A stretch of 64,000 nt of DNA. Origin: an uncultured Lactobacillaceae bacterium (GTDB lineage Bacteria > Bacillota > Bacilli > Lactobacillales > Lactobacillaceae). Shown in pieces: positions 24,999 to 35,726 of the stretch. The translations under genes were made by a program, and so were the position numbers. The stretch is taken from positions 1 through 64,000 of the forward strand of contig CALYQJ010000005.1 in the NCBI GenBank assembly GCA_945285405.1, read 5' to 3'. Position 1 is the first letter of the stretch, and every line of letters starts with the position of its first letter. The notes under the pieces are model-generated. The model had not been told where the DNA came from. It worked only from the letters and a program-made list of their open reading frames with translations, and did no database searches.

Positions 24999-25789
24999 TT
25001 GGTCTCCAAGCTAGGAATTTCCATTGCGGACAATTCATTAGATTTAACAATTAAAGTAGGAAACTCTTGTTGAATAATTGGCACCATTTTAAGTGCAAAT
25101 ATTTTTTCAACAACATGCCCTACATCTAACACTGCATAATGAGAAATTTGAGCTTCTAAAAAATCATGATACTTAACATCACCTGTAATAAAAAGATCTG
25201 CTCCCGATTCAAACGCAGGTTTAATCCCACTAGCTCCAGCACCACCAATAATTCCAACTTTTTTTATTTGTCTTCCATTATCAAGAAATCTAATCATTTT
25301 AATTTTAAGTTTGTCTTTAAAAATCTTGATTAATTCATTTATGCTTTTGTTGGTTTCACCCATTCTTCCGAAATAACTGATTCCATTGATTGTTTTATCT
25401 GGACAGATTTTAGTTACGTTTTTTAAATTTAATAATTCTGCTAAAAAATCATTCATCCCTGGTTCTCCATCATCAAAATTTGTATGAATACTAAAAACAT
25501 TAATATTATGTTTGATTAATTCAGCATTCATTTGACTACGAGGATGACTTAAATCTATCGTTTTAATTGGGTGAAAGATCAATGGATGATGACTAATAAT
25601 AGTGTCAATATTACCAGCGATTGCTGTTTGCACTAATTGGGGAGTAACATCTAGAGTTGTTAAAATTTTTTTAACTTCTTGATCAGGATTACCGATTTGT
25701 AAACCGGGGTGATCCCATGTTGTTGCATTTTCTAAAGGATATTTTTTTGTAAGAAATTTAATGATATCTGAAAGAAAAATTTTTTTCAT
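24995..25789 (-). CDS. Nif3-like dinuclear metal centre protein
   Basis: A 264-residue member of the NIF3/YqfO family. WDHPGLQIG (25-33) and SHHPLIFHP (65-73) hold metal ligands, and the C-terminal DVGHVVEK supplies the last histidine. The members are hexameric and bind GTP cyclohydrolase-like ligands; the function is not firmly known. It overlaps trmK by four bases and pepT by four, the arrangement seen in many Firmicutes (rpoD-trmK-nif3). Confidence 0.92.
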   Translation of the reverse strand: MKKIFLSDIIKFLTKKYPLENATTWDHPGLQIGNPDQEVKKILTTLDVTPQLVQTAIAGNIDTIISHHPLIFHPIKTIDLSHPRSQMNAELIKHNINVFSIHTNFDDGEPGMNDFLAELLNLKNVTKICPDKTINGISYFGRMGETNKSINELIKIFKDKLKIKMIRFLDNGRQIKKVGIIGGAGASGIKPAFESGADLFITGDVKYHDFLEAQISHYAVLDVGHVVEKIFALKMVPIIQQEFPTLIVKSNELSAMEIPSLETK

Positions 25790-26466
25790 AAATTATCCTC
25801 AATTGTTTTTATAATTTGATCTAAATCATTAATTGATGTTATTTGATGTGCTTTTTGACGTTTAGATTTAATATTTTTTAATTTTTTAATTTCTTGAATC
25901 CATTTTTTTTTAAAAACAGTACTTTTTTCTTTTCTTAAAATAGGGCCAAGGAGAATATCGGAAGTCGAATATTTTTGTTTATCGTTTTGTAAGTAAGCTA
26001 CGATAAATTCATAAAAATGATTTTGTTCCTCAATTATTTTCTCTTCAGTAATTAGAAAATTATGCTCAAATAACCATTTTCTAAGTTGATTTTCGCTAGT
26101 GTTGGGTTCAAAAATATAACAAGCTTTTAAAGGAAGATCCTGAAAATTTTCCATAATTTTTGTAATTAATTTGCCACCCATTCCAGATATAATAACTACA
26201 TCAAGAGTTTTCAAACCCAAAAGCGGTAATAAACCTGATCCCAAACGAGTTTCTATTTGAGATTGCAAATTATATTTAGCAATATTTGTTTGAGCATTGA
26301 AAAGAGGTCCCTCCTTAATATCAGTTGCGTAGATATGCTGTGCTTTTTTAGTTTGAATTAAGTAAATTGGCAAGTAAGCATGATCAGTTCCTACATCAGC
26401 TAAGTTAAAAGTATCATTAGGTACTAAATCTGCTAATACCTTTAAACGTTGATCTATATTAATCAC
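25786..26466 (-). CDS. trmK: tRNA adenine-22 N1-methyltransferase
   Basis: A 226-residue SAM-dependent methyltransferase that makes m1A22 in tRNA. LADVGTDHAYLPIYL (22-36) is the SAM motif and ISGMGGKLI near 94-102 the second conserved block. A C-terminal coiled coil (about 160-226) is Lys-rich, as in B. subtilis YqfN/TrmK. The start is GTG, sharing a base with the rpoD stop codon (TAGTG), so it is coupled to rpoD. Confidence 0.93.
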   Translation of the reverse strand: MINIDQRLKVLADLVPNDTFNLADVGTDHAYLPIYLIQTKKAQHIYATDIKEGPLFNAQTNIAKYNLQSQIETRLGSGLLPLLGLKTLDVVIISGMGGKLITKIMENFQDLPLKACYIFEPNTSENQLRKWLFEHNFLITEEKIIEEQNHFYEFIVAYLQNDKQKYSTSDILLGPILRKEKSTVFKKKWIQEIKKLKNIKSKRQKAHQITSINDLDQIIKTIEDNL

Positions 26467-27878
26467 TAAAGGAAATCCTTTAACTGTCTAGATCTACTAG
26501 GATGTTTTAATTTTCTTAAAGCTTTTGCTTCTATTTGACGAATTCGTTCACGAGTAACTCCAAATACTTTTCCAACTTCTTCAAGCGTTCTGACACGTCC
26601 ATCATCAAGCCCAAAGCGTAATCGCAAAACATTTTCTTCTCGATCAGTTAATGTATCTAAAACTTGTTCTAATTGTTCTTTCAATAATTCATAAGAAGCA
26701 TGCTCTTCTGGACTTGTAGCATCATAATCCTCAATAAAATCACCTAAATGAGAATCATCCTCTTCACCAATTGGAGTTTCTAAAGAAACGGGTTCTTGAG
26801 CAATTTTTAGAATTTCTCTAATTTTAGAAGTTGGTAGATCCATTTCAGCACCTAATTCTTCTGGTAAAGGGTCACGACCTAAATCTTGTAATAACATTCT
26901 TTGAATTCGAATTAATTTATTAATAGTTTCAACCATATGTACTGGAATACGAATCGTTCGAGCTTGATCAGCTATAGCACGCGTAATTGCTTGGCGAATC
27001 CACCAAGTAGCATAAGTTGAAAATTTAAAACCTTTAGTATAGTCGAATTTTTCTACAGCTTTCATTAACCCCATATTACCTTCTTGAATTAAATCAAGAA
27101 ACTGCATACCACGACCAACATATTTTTTTGCAATAGAAACAACTAATCTTAGGTTATCTTCCGCTAAAATTTGTTTTGCTTTTGTATCTCCAGCTTCAAT
27201 TCTTTTGGCAATTTCAACTTCTTCTTCAGCTTTAAGCAATGGAAACTGTCCAATTTCTTTTAAATACATTCGCACTGGATCGTTAATCTTAACACCGGCC
27301 GGAGCTGTTAAATCATCTTTTTTGATTTTAGAATTTTTAAGTGATTTTAAAGCTAAATCAGAAGGTTCCCCTTTTTCATCAGTAACGCTTATTCCTTCAT
27401 CTTCCAGTCGTCCTATAATTTTTTCAAGTTCATCACTATTATGTTCTTGAGTTAAATCAAGTCGATTTGCTAATTCATCATATGTAATTTCATGAGCTTT
27501 TTTATATTTAGTAACTAATTTTTGAAATTCAATTTCTTTTTTATCAACCGCCGGAGCATTAGCAATAATTTTTCCTTTACGTCTATTAGTTTTAGACTGA
27601 GGAGACTTTGTTGAATTGGAAATACTAGTATCGATACTACTTTTAGAATTTTCTTTATCTTTTAATAACGTACTTGAAGAATCAGAAACATCATTTTTAC
27701 GTTTCTTAGCTTTAACAATTGCTGTAGCTGGTATCTTAATTTTATTAGATTTTGTAACCGAATTATTAATAATTCTAGAATTATTCTTTATCTGATCTTT
27801 CTTTCGAATCGTCACACCATGTTTATTTGGATTCTTGTTAGAACTTTTTTCTTTTTCAATATCTCTTTTATCTACCAT
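26466..27878 (-). CDS. rpoD: housekeeping sigma factor sigma-A with long basic N-terminal extension
   Basis: A 470-residue primary sigma factor (about 370 in Bacillus). Regions 2.1-2.4 ([24 protein letters not shown], then [17 protein letters not shown] in shorter blocks), region 3 and region 4.2 with its helix-turn-helix ([21 protein letters not shown]) are intact. Residues about 1-105 are a low-complexity extension rich in Lys, Ser and Asn before region 1.1. I chose the ATG at 27878, seven bases after AGGAGG and sharing its A with the dnaG stop (TGATG); a TTG one codon upstream also exists. It forms a dnaG-rpoD-trmK operon. Confidence 0.95.
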   Translation of the reverse strand: MVDKRDIEKEKSSNKNPNKHGVTIRKKDQIKNNSRIINNSVTKSNKIKIPATAIVKAKKRKNDVSDSSSTLLKDKENSKSSIDTSISNSTKSPQSKTNRRKGKIIANAPAVDKKEIEFQKLVTKYKKAHEITYDELANRLDLTQEHNSDELEKIIGRLEDEGISVTDEKGEPSDLALKSLKNSKIKKDDLTAPAGVKINDPVRMYLKEIGQFPLLKAEEEVEIAKRIEAGDTKAKQILAEDNLRLVVSIAKKYVGRGMQFLDLIQEGNMGLMKAVEKFDYTKGFKFSTYATWWIRQAITRAIADQARTIRIPVHMVETINKLIRIQRMLLQDLGRDPLPEELGAEMDLPTSKIREILKIAQEPVSLETPIGEEDDSHLGDFIEDYDATSPEEHASYELLKEQLEQVLDTLTDREENVLRLRFGLDDGRVRTLEEVGKVFGVTRERIRQIEAKALRKLKHPSRSRQLKDFL

Positions 27879-29680
27879 CAAGATACCTCCTGCTGTTTTA
27901 TCCTGATCAATTTGATTAATTTCTTTACACTTTCATCTAACTGTGACTTTTGACCCAATTTTTGATAAAGATTAACTTTATCTTGCATTTTTTTTATTTT
28001 ATTATTCAAATCTTCTTTTTTAATTACGGAAATTAACCCAGCTACTTCCTTTTTATCCGTAGTAGTTGGACGATCCAACTCATTTACTTCAGTTGCCAAG
28101 CTAACTAAATCCGAAGGTAATATATTTAAAAATTCATAAAAACGAACTTGACCTTGATTATCTTCGTAATACTGTTTAAATAATTCAAAAATAACTTCAT
28201 AATCTGAATTAGGAAAAGTCCAATGATATTCTTCATCAAGCCAAGAAAACAAATCATTGTTAAAAGCTAAAAACAGCAATTCTCTTTGAGCACGTTCAAA
28301 ACGATTATCAATTTGTTTTTTTACCGGTGCTAGGTCACTTCTAATCAATCGCTGATTGATATGATTTTCTTTAGCTACTTGTTGATTAAATTGATTTTGA
28401 AGATTAATTAAACTAATTCCAGTAATCTGAGATAATTCTTTTAAATAAACTTCCCTTTGAAGTGAATCATTTTTCAAATCACTAAATTTACTAAGAATAC
28501 GCCTAACAAAGTTTAATAAATCTTGTTCATTTTTTAAATCAATATTTTCTTGATAATAATCTAAACGAAAACGATACTTTGAAATCCGTTCTTTTTGAAC
28601 TAATTTCTTAAAACTATCCCCACCATACTTCTTTATATATTCATCGGGATCAAGTCCTTCTGGAATTGGTGCTACAAGTACTTCCAAATTTTTTTGCTTA
28701 CTCAAACTATCAATTGCCTTATCAATTGCTGCTTTTCCTGGTGCATCACCATCATATACTAAAATTAAACGATTAGTAAATTTATTCAAAAGCCTTAATT
28801 GTTTTGCGGTAAAACTAGTTCCCATTGAAGCCACTGTATTTTTTAAACCAGCTTGCCATGCACTGATTACATCAAAATACCCTTCCAATAAAACGGCCTC
28901 ATGAGATTGAACAATCTCTGATTTTGCTCGATTAAGATTATAAAGTAAATTTCCTTTATTAAAAATTTTACTTTGCTTGCTATTTAAATATTTTGGTTCG
29001 TTAGCTAAATTAGTATGTAAAGAACGGCCACCAAATCCAACCAAATCACCGTTTTCATCATTAATTGGAATCATCACTCGATCTTTAAAATAATCATAAT
29101 TTTTAGATTCTGTCGATGTAATTACGTTACTTGCTTTAATCGCATCTGGAGATAAATCTGAAGCTGCTTGTAGAGATTCAGTAAGTAAATTATTATCAGG
29201 TGCATAGCCTAATTGAAAAGTTTCCATAGTTTTAGGTAAAATATGTCTTTGTTTTAAATAAGTTAAAGCGACATCTCCAATTTCAGTATGCTCTAAAACG
29301 TGATGATAAAAAGCTTGAGAAAAAGTTAAAACTTTTTGAACAGCAACATTAACTGTTTTTACAGAATGATTCTGATAACGATAAGAGTCAAACGGAATTC
29401 CTCCAAATTCAGCAACTTTAGCCACCGCATCTACAAAACTAAGATTATCAATCATCATGATAAAATTAAAAACATTTCCACCACGACCACAAGAAAAGCA
29501 ATGAAAAATTTTTTTTTGCTCATTAACCGATAGAGATGGAGTTTTTTCTGCTTGAAAGGGACATAAGCCAAAATAATTTGCCCCTTGTTTCTTTAAATGA
29601 ACATATTTACCAATTATATCGACAATGTTTACTCGTTGATGAATATCATCAATTAAATCTTTAGGAATCCTTTGTGACAA
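27878..29680 (-). CDS. dnaG: DNA primase, zinc motif Cys-Gln-Cys-Cys
   Basis: A 600-residue primase that makes RNA primers for DnaB-driven replication forks. The zinc-binding domain has Cys40, Cys61 and Cys64, but the usual His43 is Gln (CPFQ). TOPRIM residues are present ([12 protein letters not shown] and [13 protein letters not shown], about 265-320). The C-terminal helicase-binding region (about 450-600) is divergent, as is normal. The start is TTG behind GAGGT. It overlaps rpoD by one base. Loss of the histidine ligand is unusual; some lactobacilli may share it, which I cannot check. Confidence 0.94.
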   Translation of the reverse strand: MSQRIPKDLIDDIHQRVNIVDIIGKYVHLKKQGANYFGLCPFQAEKTPSLSVNEQKKIFHCFSCGRGGNVFNFIMMIDNLSFVDAVAKVAEFGGIPFDSYRYQNHSVKTVNVAVQKVLTFSQAFYHHVLEHTEIGDVALTYLKQRHILPKTMETFQLGYAPDNNLLTESLQAASDLSPDAIKASNVITSTESKNYDYFKDRVMIPINDENGDLVGFGGRSLHTNLANEPKYLNSKQSKIFNKGNLLYNLNRAKSEIVQSHEAVLLEGYFDVISAWQAGLKNTVASMGTSFTAKQLRLLNKFTNRLILVYDGDAPGKAAIDKAIDSLSKQKNLEVLVAPIPEGLDPDEYIKKYGGDSFKKLVQKERISKYRFRLDYYQENIDLKNEQDLLNFVRRILSKFSDLKNDSLQREVYLKELSQITGISLINLQNQFNQQVAKENHINQRLIRSDLAPVKKQIDNRFERAQRELLFLAFNNDLFSWLDEEYHWTFPNSDYEVIFELFKQYYEDNQGQVRFYEFLNILPSDLVSLATEVNELDRPTTTDKKEVAGLISVIKKEDLNNKIKKMQDKVNLYQKLGQKSQLDESVKKLIKLIRIKQQEVS

Positions 29681-29700
29681 GCATTTACCTCAATTTTTAT

Positions 29701-31776
29701 TTAAATAACTAATTTTGTTAAGTCTCCCAAATTAGTTATTAAATTATCTAAAATTGCCATTTGAGTATAGCGATTTTGACGTAATTCAACATTTTTGTCA
29801 TTAATCATAGTTTTTTCAAAATAATCTACAATTACTGGCACCAATTTTTTTAAATTAAAATATAAAGTCTCAATATTTTTTGATTGATTCCAATCTTTTT
29901 CAATTATAGCAGTTTCTTTTGCTAATTTTTTTTCACTTTCGTTAACAAATAAATTTAAATTAACTGACATTTTTTTATAATTAGCTAAATTTTCTTTCTT
30001 AAACAAACGTTGAACCCGAGAAAGATTTTGAATAGTAAAAATAAAATCATTGTCGCTTCGATGCTTAGTTAATAAATTTGCTACTTCAAAAATTTGTAAT
30101 GGATTTAAATCCGAAATACAGTGAGTAGTTTTTATAATATCTGAATCAAATTTTTGATCATACATTTGTTGGTCAACTCGATCTCGAATAAACTCATCAA
30201 TTTCCAAAAGATGTTTTTGAAATCCCATAGGATGAATTAAATCTTTTTGTTCTTTTTGTAACTCATTAAAAATTCTACTTAAAGAAATATTCCATCGTCG
30301 GTCAATCATAATTCTAACAATTCCTGTAGTTTGCCGTCTTAAAGCATATGGATCATTAGAACCTGTTGGAATCTGGTTAATACTAAAAAAAGATATCAAA
30401 GTATCAATCTTATCAGCAACTGCTAAAACTGCTCCAACTAAAGTTTGAGGTAATTCACCATTTGCTGACGTCGGTAAATAATGTTCAAAAATCGCTGCAG
30501 CAACTTGATCGTTAAACCCAGCTAACCTAGCATAAATCTCTCCCATTACTCCCTGAAGTTCAGAAAATTCTCCAACCATTTGAGTCTGTAAATCAAAATC
30601 ATAAATTTCACCAGCAGTAGATAAATCATTCAGTTCAGTATTAGTTAAATTTAATTTTTGACCCAAGTTTAGAGCAACATGTTTACTTCGCGCCATCTTA
30701 TCATAAAGATTTCCTAAATCATCATGAAAACTGACATCTTTTAACTGAGAAACATAATCTTTAATAGGATGTTTTTGATCTTCTTGATAGAAAAAGAGTG
30801 CGTCATCCAAACGTGCTTCTAAAACTTTTTCGTTTCCTTTAATAACATTATCTAAATATTCTTTATTTCCATTGCGTACAGAAATAAACTTCGGAAGTAA
30901 TTTATTATTATCATCAGTAACATAAAAATAACGCTGATTATCCTTCATTGAAGTAACTAAAACAGCATCAGGAATGGCCATATATTTTTTAGAAAAAGAG
31001 CCCATAAAAGCAGTTGGATATTCGACAATATTAACTACTTCTTTTAATAAATCTTGATCTATTTGAACATTAAAATGATTTTTAATTGATATTTCTTTAA
31101 TCTGATCTAAAATCATTTTTTTTCGTTTATCATGATTAGCAATAACAAACTCTTTTTTTAAAGCTAATTCATAATCAGTAGCATTGTTTAAAGATATTTC
31201 TTTACCTAAAAAACGATGTCCATAAGTTTTTCGATCTGCTTTTACATCTAAAATTTTAAAAGGAATAACCTGATCATCAAATAAAGATACTATCCAATGA
31301 ATAGGCCGAATATATTCAAAAGAGTAATTCGCCCAACGCATTTTTGTTTTAAAAGTTAAAGAAGTTAAAATATCTTTAATGCCAGGCAATATTTTTGTTG
31401 TATTTTTTCCCGGAACCTCTTTCTTTACATATAAATACTTTTTATTCTTAATTGTTATTGTGGTTAAGTCATCAGGCTTAATTTGATTCTTCTTAGCAAA
31501 ACCTAAAGCAGCTTTCGTCCAATTTCCAGTCTTATCTTTAGCAATATTTAAAGATGGACCTTTAGCTTCAAATTTTATATTATTCTGTTTATCAGCCAAT
31601 CCAACTATCAGCAAAGCAAGGCGACGTGGTGTAGAAAATTGTTCAATATGATCATAATTAATTTCATTTTGTTTCAAAAAAAGAGCGGTTTTATTCATAA
31701 ATTGTTCAATTGCATTATCAATAACGTTAGCTGGGAGATCTTCTAAACCTAATTCTATAAGATAATTGTGATTCAT
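29701..31776 (-). CDS. glyS: glycine-tRNA ligase beta subunit
   Basis: A 691-residue beta chain of the heterotetrameric glycyl-tRNA synthetase. The N terminus YLIELGLEDLPANVI (5-19) and FSTPRRLALLI (46-56) are the family signature. TGEIYARLAG-like GVMGEIYARLAGFND (about 408-422) and ALRRQTTGIVRI (about 483-494) are conserved HD-like and tRNA-binding parts. It binds and recognises tRNA-Gly. Its start overlaps the glyQ stop by one base. Confidence 0.97.
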   Translation of the reverse strand: MNHNYLIELGLEDLPANVIDNAIEQFMNKTALFLKQNEINYDHIEQFSTPRRLALLIVGLADKQNNIKFEAKGPSLNIAKDKTGNWTKAALGFAKKNQIKPDDLTTITIKNKKYLYVKKEVPGKNTTKILPGIKDILTSLTFKTKMRWANYSFEYIRPIHWIVSLFDDQVIPFKILDVKADRKTYGHRFLGKEISLNNATDYELALKKEFVIANHDKRKKMILDQIKEISIKNHFNVQIDQDLLKEVVNIVEYPTAFMGSFSKKYMAIPDAVLVTSMKDNQRYFYVTDDNNKLLPKFISVRNGNKEYLDNVIKGNEKVLEARLDDALFFYQEDQKHPIKDYVSQLKDVSFHDDLGNLYDKMARSKHVALNLGQKLNLTNTELNDLSTAGEIYDFDLQTQMVGEFSELQGVMGEIYARLAGFNDQVAAAIFEHYLPTSANGELPQTLVGAVLAVADKIDTLISFFSINQIPTGSNDPYALRRQTTGIVRIMIDRRWNISLSRIFNELQKEQKDLIHPMGFQKHLLEIDEFIRDRVDQQMYDQKFDSDIIKTTHCISDLNPLQIFEVANLLTKHRSDNDFIFTIQNLSRVQRLFKKENLANYKKMSVNLNLFVNESEKKLAKETAIIEKDWNQSKNIETLYFNLKKLVPVIVDYFEKTMINDKNVELRQNRYTQMAILDNLITNLGDLTKLVI

Positions 31777-32705
31777 TATTTTTTATCCCCCTTATTTTCA
31801 AAAAAATGCTCATCTTTTAAAGGAAAACCCAATTTTTTCCTTTCAGATATAAACACTTTAGCTACTTTATGCGCCATTTTTCGAATTCGTCCCAAATAAC
31901 CAGCTCTTTCTGTTACAGAAATAACCCCACGAGCATCTAATAAATTAAAAGTGTGCGAACATTTCAAAATAAAATCATAAGCAGGATGAACTAATCCTTC
32001 ATCCAACAAACGATAAGCCTCATGTTCATATTGCTGAAAAAGACTAAACAACATATTTTCATCACTAACCTCAAAAGAGTATTTTGAATGTTCAAACTCA
32101 GGTTCAAAAAAGATGTCCCGATATTTAACACCATCTCCCCATTCCAAGTCATAAACCGAATTAACATTTTGAATGTAAGATGCTAATCTTTCTAAACCGT
32201 ATGTTATTTCGCTAGATACTAGATCTACTGGAATTGAACCCACAACTTGAAAATAAGTAAATTGGGAAATTTCCATACCGTCTAGCCAAACTTCCCAGCC
32301 AACTCCAGCACATCCCATTGAAGGGTTTTCCCAGTTGTCTTCTACAAATCTAATATCATGTTCCAATGGATTTATTTCAAGATATCTTAAACTATCAAGA
32401 TAATAATTTTGAATATTTTTAGGTGAAGGCTTCATTATTACTTGAAATTGATGATGTTGATAAAGGCGGTTGGGATTTTCACCATAACGACCATCAACTG
32501 GTCTCCTTGAAGGTTCCACATAAGCTGCATGCCAAGATTCTGGACCAACTGCTCGTAAAAAAGTATAGGGGCTCATCGTACCGGCTCCTTTTTCTGTATC
32601 ATATGCTTCCATTAATAGGCAGCCTTTTTTGCTCCAAAATTTTTGAAGCCGCAAAATTATCTCTTGTACCGTGAGATATCGTTGTTGCATCCTAAGTTTC
32701 CCCAT
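31776..32705 (-). CDS. glyQ: glycine-tRNA ligase alpha subunit
   Basis: A 309-residue class II catalytic subunit that activates glycine. [22 protein letters not shown] (30-51 in two halves), [21 protein letters not shown] and [17 protein letters not shown] are highly conserved blocks. The start at 32705 gives MGKLRMQQR; the second ATG five codons later would fit the usual N terminus as well. It heads the glyQ-glyS-dnaG-rpoD run and is separated from recO by 27 bases. Confidence 0.97.
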   Translation of the reverse strand: MGKLRMQQRYLTVQEIILRLQKFWSKKGCLLMEAYDTEKGAGTMSPYTFLRAVGPESWHAAYVEPSRRPVDGRYGENPNRLYQHHQFQVIMKPSPKNIQNYYLDSLRYLEINPLEHDIRFVEDNWENPSMGCAGVGWEVWLDGMEISQFTYFQVVGSIPVDLVSSEITYGLERLASYIQNVNSVYDLEWGDGVKYRDIFFEPEFEHSKYSFEVSDENMLFSLFQQYEHEAYRLLDEGLVHPAYDFILKCSHTFNLLDARGVISVTERAGYLGRIRKMAHKVAKVFISERKKLGFPLKDEHFFENKGDKK

Positions 32706-32732
32706 TTCATTTATCTATTTATATTTTATATT

Positions 32733-33476
32733 TTACGATGACCGATGTAATTTATCTATGAATGATTTTGTTTTCGGATATATTCCGACATAATTACTAT
32801 AGATTTGATTACAAATAAAATCTAAAGTTTTCATGTTTTTCGGATCAATTTGCATTTTAGCTATCGACTTAACAGATCCAATTTTTAAAACCTGAATACA
32901 CCTAACTATTCGTGAAGTTAAATGAAAGCGATAACGATCTTTTTCAAAATGATTCATACAAATCATTCCATCATATTTAAAAGAAAGATCTAGTGGTAAA
33001 TCACGACGCTGACAAATTTGACAAGAAAAAAAATCTAAATTAACGCCAAAAACATTTAAAAGCTTTAATTCAAAAGCATGTGTCAATGTAGGAGTATCAG
33101 CATTATTTTCAATAGCATCAAGACTACACTCTAAAAGTTTAAACCAATTTGCAATTGGTTTAGAATCTTCAAAGGCACTATCATAAAGTGAAAAAATGTA
33201 CTGAACATAAGCACTTTTTTCAATATCTTGATAAATTTTTTGATATATTTTTTCTGAAATTACCTCATTAATAAACGAAAAAGATTTATCTGATATTTTA
33301 CCTATGTATTCTCCTATAGTAAATGCTTGTAAACCATAACTTAAACGATTTCTAGTTTTTCTACCACGTTTCAGGAAAAAAGTTTTTTTGCCACAAGTAT
33401 CGGTTAAAATTTTGATTAAAAGATCATCATCATGAAATTTTTTACGGTAAAAAACAATTCCTTTAAATTTTTCCAT
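32733..33476 (-). CDS. recO: DNA repair protein RecO
   Basis: A 247-residue RecFOR pathway protein that helps load RecA on SSB-coated DNA. The N-terminal OB fold (1-80) contains the typical GIVFYRKKFHDDDLLIKIL start and RGRKTRNR loop. A zinc-finger region has Cys152, Cys155 and Cys173, with His176 close by. It overlaps the era stop by one base, the usual era-recO arrangement. Confidence 0.93.
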   Translation of the reverse strand: MEKFKGIVFYRKKFHDDDLLIKILTDTCGKKTFFLKRGRKTRNRLSYGLQAFTIGEYIGKISDKSFSFINEVISEKIYQKIYQDIEKSAYVQYIFSLYDSAFEDSKPIANWFKLLECSLDAIENNADTPTLTHAFELKLLNVFGVNLDFFSCQICQRRDLPLDLSFKYDGMICMNHFEKDRYRFHLTSRIVRCIQVLKIGSVKSIAKMQIDPKNMKTLDFICNQIYSNYVGIYPKTKSFIDKLHRSS

Positions 33477-34369
33477 TAATTTTTTTCTTTTTTATATCCT
33501 AAAGAATTTAAATAAGAACTAGAGTTACGCCACTTTGGTGCTTTTTTAACCCATAATTTTAAATTTACCTTTTCGTCTAACAATTTCTCAATTTGTTTAC
33601 GTGAACTAATACCAATTTTTTTAATCATTGAACCTTTAGAACCAATGATAATCTTTTTTTGAGAATCACGTTCCACATAAATTGTTGCTTCAATTACTCT
33701 TTTACCTTGAGAAAATTGACTCATATCAAGGACTTCTACAGCACTAGCATGTGGTATTTCTTCATTTGTTAATTCTAAAATTGATTTTCGAATCAGTTCC
33801 GAAACAAAGAAAAACGTTGGCCTATCTGATAAATCCTCAATATCAAATAATGGCATTCCTTCTGGTAAATATTTAATAATTTCAGGTTCTAATGACGCAA
33901 AATTTTGACCTGTAGTAGCTGATAATGGAACCATAGCTTTATATTTCAGATTATTTTTAAAATAGTCAGTAATTTCTAATAAAGTATTGGGATGAATTAG
34001 ATCAATTTTATTTAAAATTAATATAACTGGAGCCTTTTGCTTATTTAATTTTTCAACAACAAATTGTTCCCCTTTTTTTAAAGCAACACTAGTATCCACT
34101 AAATAAAGAATTAAATCTGCATCTTTAAAAGATTGATAAGAATAATCATCCATTTGTTTACTTAATAAATCCTTAGGTTTATGAATCCCAGGAGTGTCTA
34201 TAAATACAATTTGTAGTTGGTTAGTAGTATATATTCCTTTAATCGCATTACGAGTAGTTTGGGGACGAGATGTTACAATTGATAATTCCGTTCCTAAAAA
34301 GCGATCCATTAAAGTTGATTTTCCCGCATTAGGTCGACCAACAATAGAAACAAATCCTGATTTAAACAC
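33476..34369 (-). CDS. era: GTPase Era
   Basis: A 297-residue essential GTPase in 30S subunit assembly. G1 is GRPNAGKST, G3 is DTPGIHKP and G4 is NKID; the C-terminal KH domain contains IIGSKGSMIKKIG. The most likely start is GTG at 34369, eight bases after AAAGGAT; an ATG at 34378 three codons upstream sits too close to that site. Both overlap the end of cdd. It follows the conserved order ybeY-dgkA-cdd-era-recO. Confidence 0.96.
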   Translation of the reverse strand: MFKSGFVSIVGRPNAGKSTLMDRFLGTELSIVTSRPQTTRNAIKGIYTTNQLQIVFIDTPGIHKPKDLLSKQMDDYSYQSFKDADLILYLVDTSVALKKGEQFVVEKLNKQKAPVILILNKIDLIHPNTLLEITDYFKNNLKYKAMVPLSATTGQNFASLEPEIIKYLPEGMPLFDIEDLSDRPTFFFVSELIRKSILELTNEEIPHASAVEVLDMSQFSQGKRVIEATIYVERDSQKKIIIGSKGSMIKKIGISSRKQIEKLLDEKVNLKLWVKKAPKWRNSSSYLNSLGYKKEKN

Positions 34370-34760
34370 GACGATCATCCTTTAAATTAAAGCGTACCGG
34401 AAATAATTCCTTAAATAAATATTTCCTACTTAATCCATTTAAATTTGCTAAAACCACTTCTGTATTTGCAGAAAAAAATTCAGCCATTACTTGCAAACAA
34501 GCACCACAGGGAATAGTAACATCTTTGGTGTCTCCGACGACTACAATTTTTTTAAATTCATGCTCTCCCGCAGTAACCGCAGCAAAAATAGCATTACGCT
34601 CTGCACAACTGGTTAATCCAAATGACGTATTTTCAATATTACAACCTGAATAAGTAAAACCACTTTTAGCAATTAAAATTGCCCCAACTGAAAAATGAGA
34701 ATATGGTGTATATGCTTTTTTTCTAGCTTTAATAGCCTCATCAATTAATGATTCATTCAT
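34362..34760 (-). CDS. cdd: cytidine deaminase
   Basis: A 132-residue tetramer-type zinc deaminase that converts cytidine or deoxycytidine to uridine forms. Zinc ligands are Cys52, Cys85 and Cys88, with the catalytic Glu54 (SCAERNA, PCGACLQ). FSVGA and NIENTSFG (41-48) bind the nucleoside. It salvages pyrimidines, relevant in a cell with degenerate de novo pyrimidine genes. It overlaps era. Confidence 0.96.
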   Translation of the reverse strand: MNESLIDEAIKARKKAYTPYSHFSVGAILIAKSGFTYSGCNIENTSFGLTSCAERNAIFAAVTAGEHEFKKIVVVGDTKDVTIPCGACLQVMAEFFSANTEVVLANLNGLSRKYLFKELFPVRFNLKDDRRV

Positions 34761-34891
34761 TTATATCACCTCTAATTTCGTTACTTTATCTTAACAATAA
34801 TAACCTTAAAATGCTAAAAAAGGTCTACACTTATCGAGCATAAACCATTTCAAATTTAATAATTTGCATTAACATTAATTAGTATCCATTT

Positions 34892-35272
34892 TTAAAAAAA
34901 TAATTTTATAAAAGAAATAATTATAACATTAAGAATTAAAACTATAGCTAAAACTAGAACAGCACCTGCTGCCATATCTTTAATTATTTTTACATCTTGG
35001 TCAAATTTTGAACCCCATATTTTATCAGAAAGACGCTCAATTACTGTATTAAATATTTCAGCACTAATTAACAAAAACCAGTTCAAATTACAAATAACAA
35101 TTTCAATTATATTAAATTTTAATATTTTAGCATTAATACACAAAACTACTAAGACAACTAAATCAATTTTTAAATTGCGTTCAGTTTTGAAAGCATAACA
35201 AATACCTTTAAATGCAGAAATTAATGAATGCATAAAATTGTGATTCTTAAATTGATTATTTGATGAGCCCAT
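34892..35272 (-). CDS. dgkA: undecaprenol/diacylglycerol kinase family protein
   Basis: A 126-residue integral membrane kinase with three helices (about 42-60, 62-80, 105-124). KNLKID-like RNLKIDLVV, ISAEIFNTVIERLSD (about 69-83, catalytic and metal-binding Glu) and KDMAAGAVLV (about 97-106) are family motifs. In Gram-positives this family phosphorylates undecaprenol, recycling the wall carrier lipid. It overlaps ybeY by 17 bases. A 131-base gap with no clear signal separates it from cdd. Confidence 0.93.
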   Translation of the reverse strand: MGSSNNQFKNHNFMHSLISAFKGICYAFKTERNLKIDLVVLVVLCINAKILKFNIIEIVICNLNWFLLISAEIFNTVIERLSDKIWGSKFDQDVKIIKDMAAGAVLVLAIVLILNVIIISFIKLFF

Positions 35273-35726
35273 AGCTTTCTAAAATTTCTTCTTGTATTGC
35301 CATCATCTTCGATGCATCAGTTTTTTTTATATGATCGTATCCACTTAAATGCAATAGACCATGAACTACAGTATAGCCTAATTCACGTTCTTGACTATGG
35401 TTTAATTCTATTGCTCTTTGAAATACAAAATGTGGTGCAATAAATAGATCACCAATATCACGAGGTATTCCTTCTTTTTTAAAGATATCCAACAGCGTTG
35501 GATCCTCACCATCTTCAATTGCAAAACTAATTACATCAGTTACTCGATCTTTGTTACGATATTTTTTATTAATTTCATGAATTTTATTATCCGAAATAAA
35601 GTTAATTGAAATTTCTGTATCATTATTGTGACCAATTTTTTTACCACCAAGTTCTATTAAATCTTTAACTTCTGGTAAAAATTTTTCAGGTAACAACTTT
35701 TCCTCATTATTAATTTCTAAATCCAA
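35256..35726 (-). CDS. ybeY: endoribonuclease YbeY
   Basis: A 156-residue zinc-dependent endoribonuclease for rRNA maturation. The H-x3-H-x5-H motif is His122, His126 and His132 in VVHGLLHLSGYDH. RVTDVISFAIEDGE (61-74) is the second signature. It lies directly after phoH with no gap and overlaps dgkA, the common Firmicute order. Confidence 0.96.
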   Translation of the reverse strand: MDLEINNEEKLLPEKFLPEVKDLIELGGKKIGHNNDTEISINFISDNKIHEINKKYRNKDRVTDVISFAIEDGEDPTLLDIFKKEGIPRDIGDLFIAPHFVFQRAIELNHSQERELGYTVVHGLLHLSGYDHIKKTDASKMMAIQEEILESYGLIK

